Positions 1 to 8,028 of a DNA stretch of 20,518 nt are shown piece by piece; positions within the stretch are counted from its first letter, which is position 1, and the number at the start of each line of letters is the position of its first letter. The DNA is from Chara braunii (Eukaryota; Streptophyta; Charophyceae; Charales; Characeae): contig BFEA01000012.1 of assembly GCA_003427395.1 (NCBI GenBank), forward strand, positions 2,488,166 to 2,508,683, given 5' to 3'. The notes below the pieces were generated by a model. The model searched no databases, was not told the origin of the DNA, and saw only the letters and a program-made list of their open reading frames with translations. The position numbers were made by a program, and so were the translations under genes.

Positions 1-330
1 CGGTGGGTTGACTCCCCACAGAGTCTTGATGCGGGCTTACGGGTTGCAATCCCGCCTGCCGCCTTCCTCTCGTAACCAAGGACTAGACGGAGAGTAAGAA
101 GGGCAGAAGTAGAAAGTTAGAGTCGCTCAGATACAAGGATGGTGCACTCAGACTTGCGGGAGAGGGCCTTCAAATCGTCAATCGCCTGAGGGCCCCGCAA
201 TGGCGGCCAAATCGCGACAACTTGGTCAAAATTGCAGCCAAAACGCCAAAGTAGAACCCCTAACGACTCTCCACCATGCTGCTGCAGCAGCCTTTCCCCC
301 ACGGTCTAACAGCAGTCACTTAACGCTAGA
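1..330 (+). repeat. Dispersed repeat, copy A (cut by window edge)
   Basis: Shares its order of sub-motifs with the block starting near 15604: a GACTCCCCACA segment, then GTCTTGAT, GGTTGC-ATCCC, CCGCCTTCCTCT, ACTAGAC, GAGAGGGCCTT and a GGGCCC-GCAA-GG-GGCCAA segment. By eye the two are clearly homologous but diverged, with small indels. No ORF is convincing. The left boundary is outside the window, and similarity probably fades into the CA-rich DNA after about 330. The element class is unknown. Confidence 0.65.
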
Positions 331-2250
331 CAACCGTACTCAAACAACGCACACCCGTGTGCACTGTTTCGAAGTATAAAGGTATACAGCGAATTGTGCA
401 GCGAAGTGCAGTGAAAACACAGCAACCGCAGCAACACACAACAGTTAACTCTGTTGTTCCAACCCCAGCACAGCAATCCGTGGTAAACTCCGCAACCATC
501 GTAACAAAAACACAACTGAGGCGAACACGAAGCACACTGTGACAGTCATAGAGAGGCGAAGGATGCTGCAGCAGCCAAGATGCACGGTAACAAGCGGCAC
601 CTCAGACTCGCAGCCCCAGTAACCGTCAGAAAGCTTAGTGGTAAGTAAAATAAAGTCCGTCGCTGTGAATAAGGTTCAAGGCCTTGCAACACATCCTGCT
701 GCTGTGACACACGACCCGTCCTCCTCCGTAGACGCCCGAAGCAAGTAAGTATCCTTCCTGCCCGAACTTCTTCTCCTCCTTCGGCCTACGGTACGGGCAG
801 CACTGCGACTAGCAGGTAATCCTCTTTTATGCCCTTACTCGCAATGCACCTGGCCAGTGGTGTGGCCAAGTTCGCACTCCTACCTCAGTATGGCTGCATC
901 TGCCTCCGACCTCATGCCTCCAACTAGCCCGATCTCGTTTCCTTTATCCCGCTCTCGTGCGCCCGCTATCCCCTTTCTGAGTATGGGTTATTTCGCCCGC
1001 TGGCTCATGAGCCCCCCGTAAAAGCAACGCCAGCTTCTCCAAAGGTGAGACCATCAGGGTGACGAAGACGAGCCAGAACACTCGGACCAATTGGCGGGAG
1101 TCATTCGCGATCACCCCATGTAAGCGGATCGCATCGCGCAACGACAACCCCACCTCCCGTCTCTACGTACCAGGTAAGTCTCTCAACATCGTGTCAAACC
1201 CCGCACTACTTCCACCGATAGGATGAGCAAAGTCGGAATGAATCTTTCGGTAGGACGCGGGTAGATCCACCCCCTTTCCTTCCTTCGACCAACCAGCGCA
1301 CTCCATTACTATTACTAACTCCAAACTTACTTACTCTCCCCCCCCCTATCTAACCCCATCATTGAAATCGCCCAGGGCCAACCCCCCAGGAACGACTCTC
1401 CCCTCCTCCGAATCCGCTCGGGATTGAGCGGGCTATGCCCAGTCTCCCCCTTTCCTTCCATACCTCTGTCGTAGCTTTAGCGCACCGATTTTTCTACTAA
1501 CCCATTATTATACTGACTCTCTATTCAAACTAACACTACCATCGGTTTCGTCATGCCGAAAAACCGTGACCTCTACCTTTGTTTCGCCCGATTCCATCAA
1601 GAATCGGGTGAATCATTCGTTCTTCCTACTTCCCTTCTTCCACCATCTCCATGCACGCACCTGGCGCACATATGCGCCCAAGTTCATCCTCTGAAAACAC
1701 CCAGCCTTCCGCTTGCTCGCTCTGCCACCGCTACTGCCCAGCGCTGCGCCCGCTCCTCTGATACCCCGTTTTTGCTCCGTCGCCCGTAACTGCTGCCTTG
1801 CCACCTTCCACCTAACACTCGTTCCCCTACAGCATCTCCCCTACTGTCGAATGTACCCGGGCGCATAACCGCACCTGGTTCACCTCCTTATATGCCCCCG
1901 AACTCAGCGCTCGCTGCCTAGCGCGCCCGCTGCTGCCTACTCCGCTTACTGCTGCCTACTAAATCACTAACTGTTTATCAAAACTGACTCTACAGTCGGA
2001 CTCGCCTGCCATTGGAATGGTAGAACGCCCTTCTCTCCGCCCATTCTTACCTCGAAGCGAGCGCGCTGTCTAATCTCCCTCCCGCCATATTCAGTTTTCG
2101 TCATGGCACCCGGGCACGGCCTTTCCCCCCCTCCTGCGCGTGCACCCGGTGCACTCATACAACCAGGTTCGTCCACACTTCCCCTTTACTTCCTGCCTGC
2201 TGCCTCTCCGCCTGGGCTCACCACGCTAAGTGCTCGTCACCCCGCGGCAG
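331..2250. other. Non-coding, pyrimidine-rich stretch
   Basis: No ORF here has credible protein character. The first part is CA-rich and may continue the dispersed repeat. From about 1190 the plus strand is strongly C/T-rich. It has donor-like GTAAGT motifs (for example near 642, 746 and 1173) and polypyrimidine-CAG acceptor-like sites (near 1830 and 1990). This could be intron, UTR or LTR-like DNA. I cannot choose between these from sequence alone. Confidence 0.4.
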
Positions 2251-2406
2251 CGCGNCGCTACGTGGCCAGCCCCGCTGTGTGCTGCTCGTTCCGCTATCCG
2301 CCTTTTCCCCGTCNCTCTCTCCCCGNTTCAAGTGTACCCTGCGCGCCAACTCATCCCCGTTCATTCCTCCGCTTCCANGACCCCGCCGGCTTCGTTGCGG
2401 CACGNT

Positions 2407-2422
2407 CTAAAAAAAGAAAAAG
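2407..2422 (-). terminator. Pol III-type T-run ending copy 1
   Basis: The minus strand has T5, a C, then T7 just after the U6-like segment, as expected for a Pol III terminator. Confidence 0.5.
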
Positions 2423-2434
2423 TGCTCGGCTGTC

Positions 2435-2527
2435 GGGCCCTTCCTCGACTTATGCACATCACCCCTGCGCCGGGGCCATGCTAATNTTCTNTGTATCGTT
2501 CCAATNTTNACGGATGTCCCGAAGGAC
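2435..2527 (-). pseudogene. U6 snRNA-like segment in composite element copy 1
   Basis: On the minus strand it starts with GTCC-TTCG-GGAC (the U6 5' stem-loop, one base pair shorter than the usual plant GTCCC-TTCG-GGGAC) and continues into ATCCG. It then matches ATTGGAACGATACA, ATTAGCATGG (spanning the ACAGAGA and AGC region) and a diverged 3' half. Four N bases fall inside it. I see no plant USE box (RTCCCACATCG) upstream, so an independent functional U6 gene is unlikely. It reads as part of the composite element. Confidence 0.75.
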
Positions 2528-2650
2528 GTGGCCGGGGCGATGCCCTGTGGCTTTCTCAGCACAGGGGTCACGGGGTCAGCNTGCCCCGGTCCCGGGCAAT
2601 TTAGAATGCCTGTTTTTACAGATCAAGTTTACAGATCAAGTTCCATCATC

Positions 2651-2710
2651 TGGGTTCGAACACGGACCTGTATTTCAACAGTCCGCGGGTGCACCCACTG
2701 AGCTAGGCCC
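2651..2710 (-). promoter_or_regulatory. tRNA-like unit with A and B boxes (copy 1)
   Basis: On the minus strand, TAGCTCAGTGGGTGCA fits the A box and GTGTTCGAACCC fits the B box, with a CTGT-TGAAAT-ACAG anticodon-arm-like hairpin between them. The start GGGCCTA has no pairing 3' acceptor strand, so this is a tRNA-derived promoter module and not a functional tRNA. It is the least diverged of the tRNA-like units in the window. Confidence 0.65.
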
Positions 2711-3094
2711 TTAGGGCCTGCCGCACCCCTACTTCGCCGCGTCCCAAGACAAGACGAGGCGTAACTCTGACGCAGCCACGAAAACAGCTTGTAATTGCAC
2801 TTCAGGCAACCCCCGCGAATGCGACACACCCCATGTGACTTTATCGCAGCCTTGCGTCCCTGAACNGGACGCGGTACGACGAGGATCCGAAAATAATAAN
2901 ACGAAAAAGAAAGGCAATACATAACTAAACATAATAGTGTTGGGGATCAGCGGGGCTGCGTATACCTCACCAGTCCCGCGGGGCAGGCCCGCCGCCACGC
3001 TCGCCAGCAAAATCCGAGGGGGATAGCCCTGTCGGGCCCTCAACCTCATCGGCTCCCTCCTCGATGCTCTGCTGCCGCTGCGTCGACGCTCGCC

Positions 3095-3157
3095 GGCCTC
3101 GATCCCCGAACCTTCGTAGTGTCAGTCCAATGTCGTAACCTATAGGGCTAAGCCCAA
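3095..3157 (-). promoter_or_regulatory. tRNA-like head (copy 1)
   Basis: On the minus strand a GGGCTTAGCCCTATAGGTTACG A-box-like start is followed by GGTTCGGGGATCGAGGCC, which holds the B-box-like motif. Homologous heads lie at 11297-11362, 11740-11811 and 18113-18170, with consensus GGGCCTAGTGCTATTGGTTA. Confidence 0.5.
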
Positions 3158-3160
3158 GCC

Positions 3161-4819
3161 TGAGACCAAAACACGCAGAGTACTATACAATACGGTGCGG
3201 CGCGGCGCTTTGGGCCAACAAAAACGGGTGCGCGGCTCCCAGTGCCCGCCCCGGCTTGCTTATACCATGCCATAATTGGCGCGCGCGCCATCCTACTACA
3301 TCCTTCTTACCGCACGAAAATCGCNCCGTTATTGCCGATGCCGTCGTCGGGGTCATCTCTCCGCACGCGCGCTCGACTCGGTCAATATGTACCAATCAAA
3401 CGAAAATATCCTTAATTCCTGCTTAATCAAAAATAAATAAATAATGATAATATCACCAAGCAAAACAACCGGGGTCTGGGCCGGCTTTGCGATCAACAAT
3501 ACAAAAGAATCACGCGCGCCTTAAACCTGCGCGCCCACGCACTCGCCATTGTAGTCAACCATCCTGTCAACGTAAATTACAGACGCGGTCACGCCTCGCG
3601 TGGTATACTTAAATTTTAAGCCAAACAACTTTCTGTTACTCGCAAAAACCAGGGCGGATACCCATGTAAGGGTATTCGCACCGACAACGGGGAGAGTCGC
3701 ACAAAGCGGGCATGCAGTTAGCGTAGAAGGGGCAAGAGCTACGTGCGCTCGTGAAGGACAGAAGAGCGAGCGACCTTGACTTCCGCTACAACGTTCGCAG
3801 GGAGGCAGAGAGAGAGAAAGGGAGTGCACCCGGCATGGAAAGGCGATCATTGTACTAGCTGGCGGAGGAGAACAGGGTTATCCAAATCGGGGGAAGACAC
3901 AGCGAAGGGAATGAGCTCGTTCTAAGCATTGAATTGGGGCACGCGCATGGTGTACTTTGCCAATGCATCGAACCGAGACGGTGATAGCTCGGTCGAAGAG
4001 TGTACTGCGACATCTGCTGTTGAGGGACGTAAATGATGGGATGAGTGACCGTTGAAGGAGTGTTCGGACAGCAGTAAAGAGGATCGCGCGCTCGGTGTTC
4101 ACAGGAGGAGTGCGACACTCGGCGCTCGTGATCAGTCCCTAGTGGCCTTCCACGCTCTGGGAAGGAGAAGCAATGAGGATGAACAGAGACGGTTATATGC
4201 TGGGCGAGATAGAGATCGTGCTCTAGTGCCAAACCATTCGCATGACCTTATCAGTGGGTGATCGGGCTCAGCAAATGCTCACGTCAAGCCAAGAAAGTAC
4301 GGTAACCAACAGTTACACACTGCGCTAATGGTGAGTATGCGAGTGTGCATGTTTTGAACCGACCCCGTTCCATGACGTGATCATGTATCCTTCGACGTTT
4401 CAGTGACAGATTCATTTCGGGCCTTGTTGACGAGTGCACGACTGCTTCTAAGAGAGTTAAGTGAACAAGTACGTTCAGGAGTAAACTGCAGAGGGAGAAA
4501 GTAGTATTCGATATTATTGATATCATTAGCATTGTAAATTTTACTCGATATTCGGTCGAATTGAAAGTATAAGGAGAAGGTGACGCTCATGAGAGCCTGA
4601 AATTGACTAGACAAACAGGCAGTATAAGCACGCATGGGGTGAGGAAGACAGAAACGGCTGACTGATCCAGATAGAGAGAGCTGAGAAAGAGAACAAAAGA
4701 AAGACGGTGGTTTCACATACACGAGAGGGTGATGATGAGGGGTCGAGATCGGGAAAGGTGAGAGGTGAGACTCGAACAAAGAACATGAATGATAGTATTA
4801 AGAGTTGTCGGCAAGATAC
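3161..4819. other. Non-coding, purine-rich on plus strand toward the right
   Basis: It holds AATAAATAAATAATGATAATA-like AT-rich sequence near 3429 and no ORF with protein-like composition. From about 3730 the plus strand becomes rich in GA tracts (GAGAGAGAAAG near 3808 and others). The minus-strand open frames here consist mainly of low-complexity Ser/Leu/Pro codons and are not credible genes. Confidence 0.4.
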
Positions 4820-5141
4820 TGTGAGACGAAGCCAGTCTTCGCTCGTGACTACCTGAACTGGACCTTGTGAAAAGAGACTCGTCTTCGCTCTTGATTACCG
4901 GGGCAGAGCAATGTGAATTAATCCCTGGCTTGGGCGACAGTTAATTATTCGGATCATCGTGAATCAAGTCTTGTTCTGACTTACGGTTACTCGCTTTGAC
5001 CATTGTGCAACTTGTCTTGTTTCTGCCTGCAGTTATTCACGTTGATTATTGAGAAATGAGCTCTATCCTGGTTCTCGGTCATTCTTACCGACCGCTGTGA
5101 AATGAGGCTGTGACGTCGCTTGAGATTAAACTGATCGCGGG
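4820..5141. repeat. Seven degenerate tandem repeats in exact 46-bp phase
   Basis: A TGTGAAA-like start recurs at 4820, 4866, 4912, 4958, 5004, 5050 and 5096, always exactly 46 bp apart. Units 1 and 2 also share GTCTTCGCTC-TGA-TACC, and units 4 and 5 share GTCTTGTT and GTTA-TC-CGTTGA. Other positions have drifted strongly, yet no indels have accumulated. As 46 is not a multiple of three, this is not a protein repeat. It lies upstream of the probable LTR and may be part of a longer LTR (U3) or an old minisatellite. Confidence 0.7.
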
Positions 5142-5436
5142 TTGGCTGGTGTGTGTGGCTTTGAGTTATGTATTGGTTGGCTGACACAAGGGAGTGAAGC
5201 CATACGGATCAGATTAAGGGGGGGAGAGTGAAAGCTCGCGACGCAGGGGGAGTACACACAAGAAGAGGGAGAGCAAAGAGTGAGAACAGAAAGAACAGGG
5301 AGAGAGAGAACAATGAGTGAAGAAGGAAAGGAGTGGAAGAGAGAAAGACTAAGTGCGTGCAGCGAGAGGAGAGAAACAGTGATGAGAAGAGAAGAAGAGA
5401 ACAACAAGAAGGGAAGAATTGAGGGAAGAAGCGCAG
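5142..5436. repeat. Low-complexity purine-rich tract
   Basis: From about 5217 to 5436 the plus strand is almost all A and G (GAGAGAGAGAA, AGAAGAGAAGAAGAGAA and similar). It has no coding potential, and the Leu/Ser-rich minus-strand frame reflects composition only. Confidence 0.6.
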
Positions 5437-5452
5437 AAAAAGGGGGGGGGGA
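5437..5452 (+). promoter_or_regulatory. Possible polypurine tract before an LTR
   Basis: Five A, ten G and one A are followed directly by CTGAGTGAACTC, so a TG dinucleotide lies 1 nt after the tract. That matches the junction of a polypurine tract with the start of a 3' LTR. The whole preceding 200 bp is purine-rich, so chance is a real alternative. Confidence 0.3.
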
Positions 5453-5453
5453 C

Positions 5454-5934
5454 TGAGTGAACTCTACCTATTCATTCGCTGGTACAGTCTAGTCTTATCC
5501 TGTTTGCTGTCATCTTCGTGGTCCTCAGCAATCCAAGCCTAGTCTGGCCCGTCGCTAGTTGAAGTGACCACAGTTAACTGAGCCTTGTCCGACGGAAACA
5601 ACGCTCTTGCTGTTCGGAAGGATTAGTGTTGTGCTAAATTCAGTGACATCGTTGCTATTCGCAACGAGAAGAGCAGTGTGTGAATTGTCATTACTTTTGC
5701 TGTGAACTGTAAATGAAGCAATATTTGTTATTTTGAAATGTTGCAGATTATTGTGAAAGCGAGCGGAATTCTGACCACAGGGTGCTGGTACTCGTAGCAC
5801 TGTGGAGCGGGGGTTTGACTGGTAGTAGAGAACCCTCAACCCTGCTGGTCGTTGAAGACCTCGGAAGCGGGCGAGGCGAGTGACAGGCGTTGTAGCCCTT
5901 GGCTTCAGCGAACTGCAGGTGCCTCTCCCTCACA
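5454..5934 (+). mobile_element. Probable LTR of a Ty3/gypsy-type retrotransposon
   Basis: The right end is the better supported one: CTCACA ends in CA, and four bases later a perfect primer-binding site begins. The left end is proposed at TG (5454) after the G-run, giving a 481-bp TG...CA LTR. If the G-run is not a polypurine tract, the LTR may start further left and include the 46-bp array. No second LTR copy was found in the window, so boundaries could not be checked by comparison. Confidence 0.45.
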
Positions 5935-5938
5935 ACTT

Positions 5939-5956
5939 TGGCGCCGTTGCCGGGGA
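5939..5956 (+). promoter_or_regulatory. Primer-binding site for tRNA-Asp
   Basis: TGGCGCCGTTGCCGGGGA is the exact complement of the last 18 nt of plant tRNA-Asp(GUC) including CCA, as I recall that tRNA. Athila/Tat-like Ty3/gypsy elements of plants use this primer. It sets the element orientation (plus strand) and the LTR end just upstream. Confidence 0.85.
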
Positions 5957-6388
5957 GGGGAACTGCACCCCCAAGGCCGCGGCCTTCCCCAATCAAACGG
6001 GGGTGCCCTGGCTAATTGGCCAGGTGACAGTTAGCTTAAATAGTTTAATAGTCGATTTTTTTAAATTTTTATTAATTCTTATTTTTAGTTTTTTCAAATT
6101 ATCTCCAAATCGTATTTTCGCGCGAAGTACGCAGGGAGTAAAGTTCGTCCTCTCGACGAGGCGAACGTTATGAGACGTTTCTTGCTGCAATAGATTTCGA
6201 GATAACGAATTTCCTTCGAAAATCAAATTATTAATTCGAAATTTTCAGTTTTCTTTTTTTTAATTTTTGCGGGAAATTGGTACATTCTCTTGAGATAACT
6301 CCTTTTACCAAACCTGCTCAGTTTATTCTTCCCGTCGTTTTGATACCTTGGACGGGGCAAGCGGAGGTGGTTAGAGACAAGAACGGTA

Positions 6389-6577
6389 AGTAACAGCAAA
6401 AAAAAAAAAAAAAAAAAAGTAACACGAGAACTAAATATTTAATTTCTTTAAAAATTTCGTGTAAAATACCATAAAAGGGATTAAGAAAAAGTGTTCCGTC
6501 AAAGATTTTGCAAATTTTGAGTGAGGTTGACGGAAAAATTTTGGGACTGAACGAGTTTTGAAAGAGAGCGTGCGGTT
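6389..6577 (+). repeat. 189-bp direct repeat, first copy
   Basis: Identical to 6685-6873 apart from one base (G at 6396 versus C at 6692); offset 296 bp. Both begin AGTAACA and carry a 21-A run (6398-6418). Both also contain a perfect 9-bp inverted repeat TTCCGTCAA/TTGACGGAA (6494-6502 and 6527-6535). A 107-bp stretch lies between the copies. It is less like the sequence before copy 1, although both share TTTATTCTTCC. Confidence 0.95.
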
Positions 6578-6684
6578 TCCGCCGGAATTATACCAAGAAA
6601 ATCTCGAGCGCGGTTGGTTTATTCTTCCGACCTCGAAGACGTCGAGCTTACAGCAGCCGGAGAACTCGAGACCGAAGAAATCGA

Positions 6685-6873
6685 AGTAACACCAAAAAAA
6701 AAAAAAAAAAAAAAGTAACACGAGAACTAAATATTTAATTTCTTTAAAAATTTCGTGTAAAATACCATAAAAGGGATTAAGAAAAAGTGTTCCGTCAAAG
6801 ATTTTGCAAATTTTGAGTGAGGTTGACGGAAAAATTTTGGGACTGAACGAGTTTTGAAAGAGAGCGTGCGGTT
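6685..6873 (+). repeat. 189-bp direct repeat, second copy
   Basis: Second copy of the 6389-6577 unit, with an A run of the same length (6694-6714) and the same hairpin (6790-6798 with 6823-6831). Near-identity means a recent duplication, ongoing conversion, or an assembly artefact around the homopolymer. Confidence 0.95.
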
Positions 6874-6903
6874 GCGGGCGAAGCCCCCAACACCCCTATA
6901 CAT

Positions 6904-6934
6904 AAACCCTAATTAAGGGAAACCCTAATTAGGG
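6904..6934. promoter_or_regulatory. Two telo-box motifs with a 12-bp palindrome
   Basis: AAACCCTAA occurs at 6904-6912 and 6920-6928. The second is embedded in the perfect palindrome CCCTAATTAGGG (6923-6934). Telo-boxes are known plant promoter elements. Here they may instead be a structured leader motif. It is not a telomere array. Confidence 0.4.
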
Positions 6935-7173
6935 GAAGTCTTATTCAGGGTTTGGGGCGGATAACAACCTCGGAGAGGAAGGGTAATAAACAGAGAATAT
7001 TTTGCCTTTTTAATTCTTCGGCTTTTTCCTTTTTAAAAAATTAAATTAAGAAAAATATTAAAAATAACGAAAAAAAAAAATAATTAAATTTTGTTTTAAT
7101 TTATTTTTAAATTCTGACGTGTTTCCTTTCGGGTTGTTGAGCTAGGGGCGAAAGCCGAAGCCCATCCCCACAA

Positions 7174-7200
7174 GGGGAGGGGAAATACTGCGTAATTTTC
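7174..7200. repeat. G-rich leader motif, copy 1
   Basis: First of three copies of a motif with consensus GGGGAGGCRAAGYGCTGCC followed by an AAATTTTC-type end. Here it is diverged (ACTGCGTAATTTTC at 7187-7200) and preceded by a CCCC-ACAA-GGGG hairpin. Confidence 0.5.
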
Positions 7201-7358
7201 TAGAAAATTTGTAAAATATTTCGAATTAATTAGAAAATAATTAGAAAAAATACTCAAAAATTTGTTGAAAATTAATATTTTCTTTTTATATTTTTTTCCT
7301 TTTGCTATACTCCTTCGGCGGCTATTTTGAGGCCTTCGGCCACACCCCATCCCCACAG

Positions 7359-7386
7359 GGGGAGGCGAAGTGCTGCCAAAATTTTC
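7359..7386. repeat. G-rich leader motif, copy 2
   Basis: GGGGAGGCGAAGTGCTGCC followed by AAAATTTTC; preceded by CCCCATCCCCACA, so a CCCC/GGGG hairpin can form as in copy 1. Confidence 0.6.
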
Positions 7387-7532
7387 GGGGACCTCTTGAG
7401 GTCGAGCGATTTTGCCTAAAGACATGCACAAAGGATATAAGTATATGTAAAATAAGAAAGGGGGTGTATCTTATGTAAATGTAATTATTGTAAATTAAAT
7501 ACAGTTAAATACAGAAAAATATTGGCGGAGAG

Positions 7533-7597
7533 AGAAACCCATTTGCCGCGCTACTCTCTAGGGGAAGCTTTGCATGCCTCTAGGCCAGTGGGTTTCT
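7533..7597 (+). other. Nested hairpin in leader
   Basis: AGAAACCCA (7533-7541) pairs perfectly with TGGGTTTCT (7589-7597). Inside it, CTAGGGG (7558-7564) pairs with CCTCTAG (7577-7583) with one G-U. Two coaxial stems within 65 nt could be an RNA structure of the genomic transcript, such as a packaging or dimerisation signal. That role is inference. Confidence 0.45.
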
Positions 7598-7918
7598 AGA
7601 AGATAAAAGTAATTTTTACTTATTTAAATTTATTAAAATTCCCTAAAAATATTAAAATGACTTAGAAAGATGGCGAAAGAAGGTGAGGGCCTTCTGATTT
7701 TGTTTCTAAGGTAAGGGAGGACATTTGTACTCTTGAGGGGTGATCGGAGTAGTCGGAGGCGGCGTTCCCTTGAACAGGGCACATGCCTTCTATTTGAGGG
7801 AACTCGACTATAGGGACTGTTGCCTTGTTTAGAGTCGGGACTCCGCCCTGTAGCACCATAGGGGACCCTTGGATAGTTAGGAGATAGATTAACAGCGTGA
7901 TATCGGGGCTCCCAACGA

Positions 7919-7945
7919 AGGGAGGCAAAGCGCTGCCGAAATTTC
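7919..7945. repeat. G-rich leader motif, copy 3
   Basis: AGGGAGGCAAAGCGCTGCC followed by GAAATTTC, lying about 85 bp upstream of the first ORF. Its reverse complement GAAATTTCGGCAGC differs by one base from GAAATTTGGGCAGC at 14066-14079 in the 124-bp array. Confidence 0.6.
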
Positions 7946-8028
7946 CTTCGATTCTACAAGCCTTCTTCTACCATCCTTCACCTTCTCTTCCCATCTCTCT
8001 CGGTACGTTCTCTCTAGTCGCCAGTTGA

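Larger units (their letters stand above)
2406..3160 (-). mobile_element. Composite tRNA-tRNA-U6 Pol III element, copy 1
   Basis: Read on the minus strand, the order is: tRNA-like head with a GGATCGAGGCC B-box-like motif (3157 to 3095); core GGGCCCGACAGGGCTATCCCC-like segment (3041 to 3017); T-rich tract (about 2935 to 2885); second tRNA-like unit (2710 to 2651); linker of about 120 nt; U6 snRNA-like segment (2527 to 2435); interrupted T-run (2422 to 2407). The same order recurs at 10.9-11.4 kb and 17.2-18.2 kb. This is SINE-like in having a Pol III promoter, a body and a T-run, but I know of no described SINE with this tRNA-tRNA-U6 structure. All thirteen N bases of the window lie in or near this copy. 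No flanking target-site duplication is evident, so the ends are approximate. Confidence 0.7.
5957..8028 (+). other. AT-rich retrotransposon leader
   Basis: A stretch of 2.07 kb between the PBS and the first ORF, without a credible gene. It is strongly AT-rich, broken by GC-rich cassettes. It contains a near-perfect 189-bp direct duplication with A21 runs, telo-box motifs, a nested hairpin at 7533-7597 and three copies of a G-rich motif. Long leaders are known in Athila/Tat-like elements. A minus-strand open frame at 7662-7928 (88 aa) has fairly normal composition but no recognisable domain. Confidence 0.5.

Noticed and set aside
2435-2527. Functional U6 snRNA gene
   Set aside because: There is no plant USE or correctly placed TATA box, the 3' half is diverged, and it lies inside a repeated composite unit. 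Same reasoning for 17224-17316.
2651-2710. Functional tRNA gene
   Set aside because: A and B boxes are present but no 3' acceptor strand pairs with the 5' end. The copies are repetitive and diverged.
2103-2714. 203-codon plus-strand open frame
   Set aside because: It runs antisense through the composite Pol III element, including the U6-like and tRNA-like segments, and contains ten of the N bases. It is a shadow frame.
4820-5141. CRISPR-like array (46 bp) and likewise 14934-15290
   Set aside because: Units are strongly degenerate with no conserved repeat plus unique spacer alternation, and the setting is eukaryotic.
3855-5407. Minus-strand frames at 3855-4232, 4381-4779 and 5126-5407
   Set aside because: They are Leu/Ser/Pro-rich translations of a purine-rich plus strand, and the third crosses the low-complexity tract. 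Composition explains them.
6904-6934. Telomere repeat or interstitial telomere
   Set aside because: Only two AAACCCTAA motifs, not in the 7-bp register of a telomere array.
7662-7928. 88-aa minus-strand open frame
   Set aside because: Composition is fairly protein-like, but there is no domain, it opposes the retrotransposon orientation and lies in its leader. Kept only as a remark.
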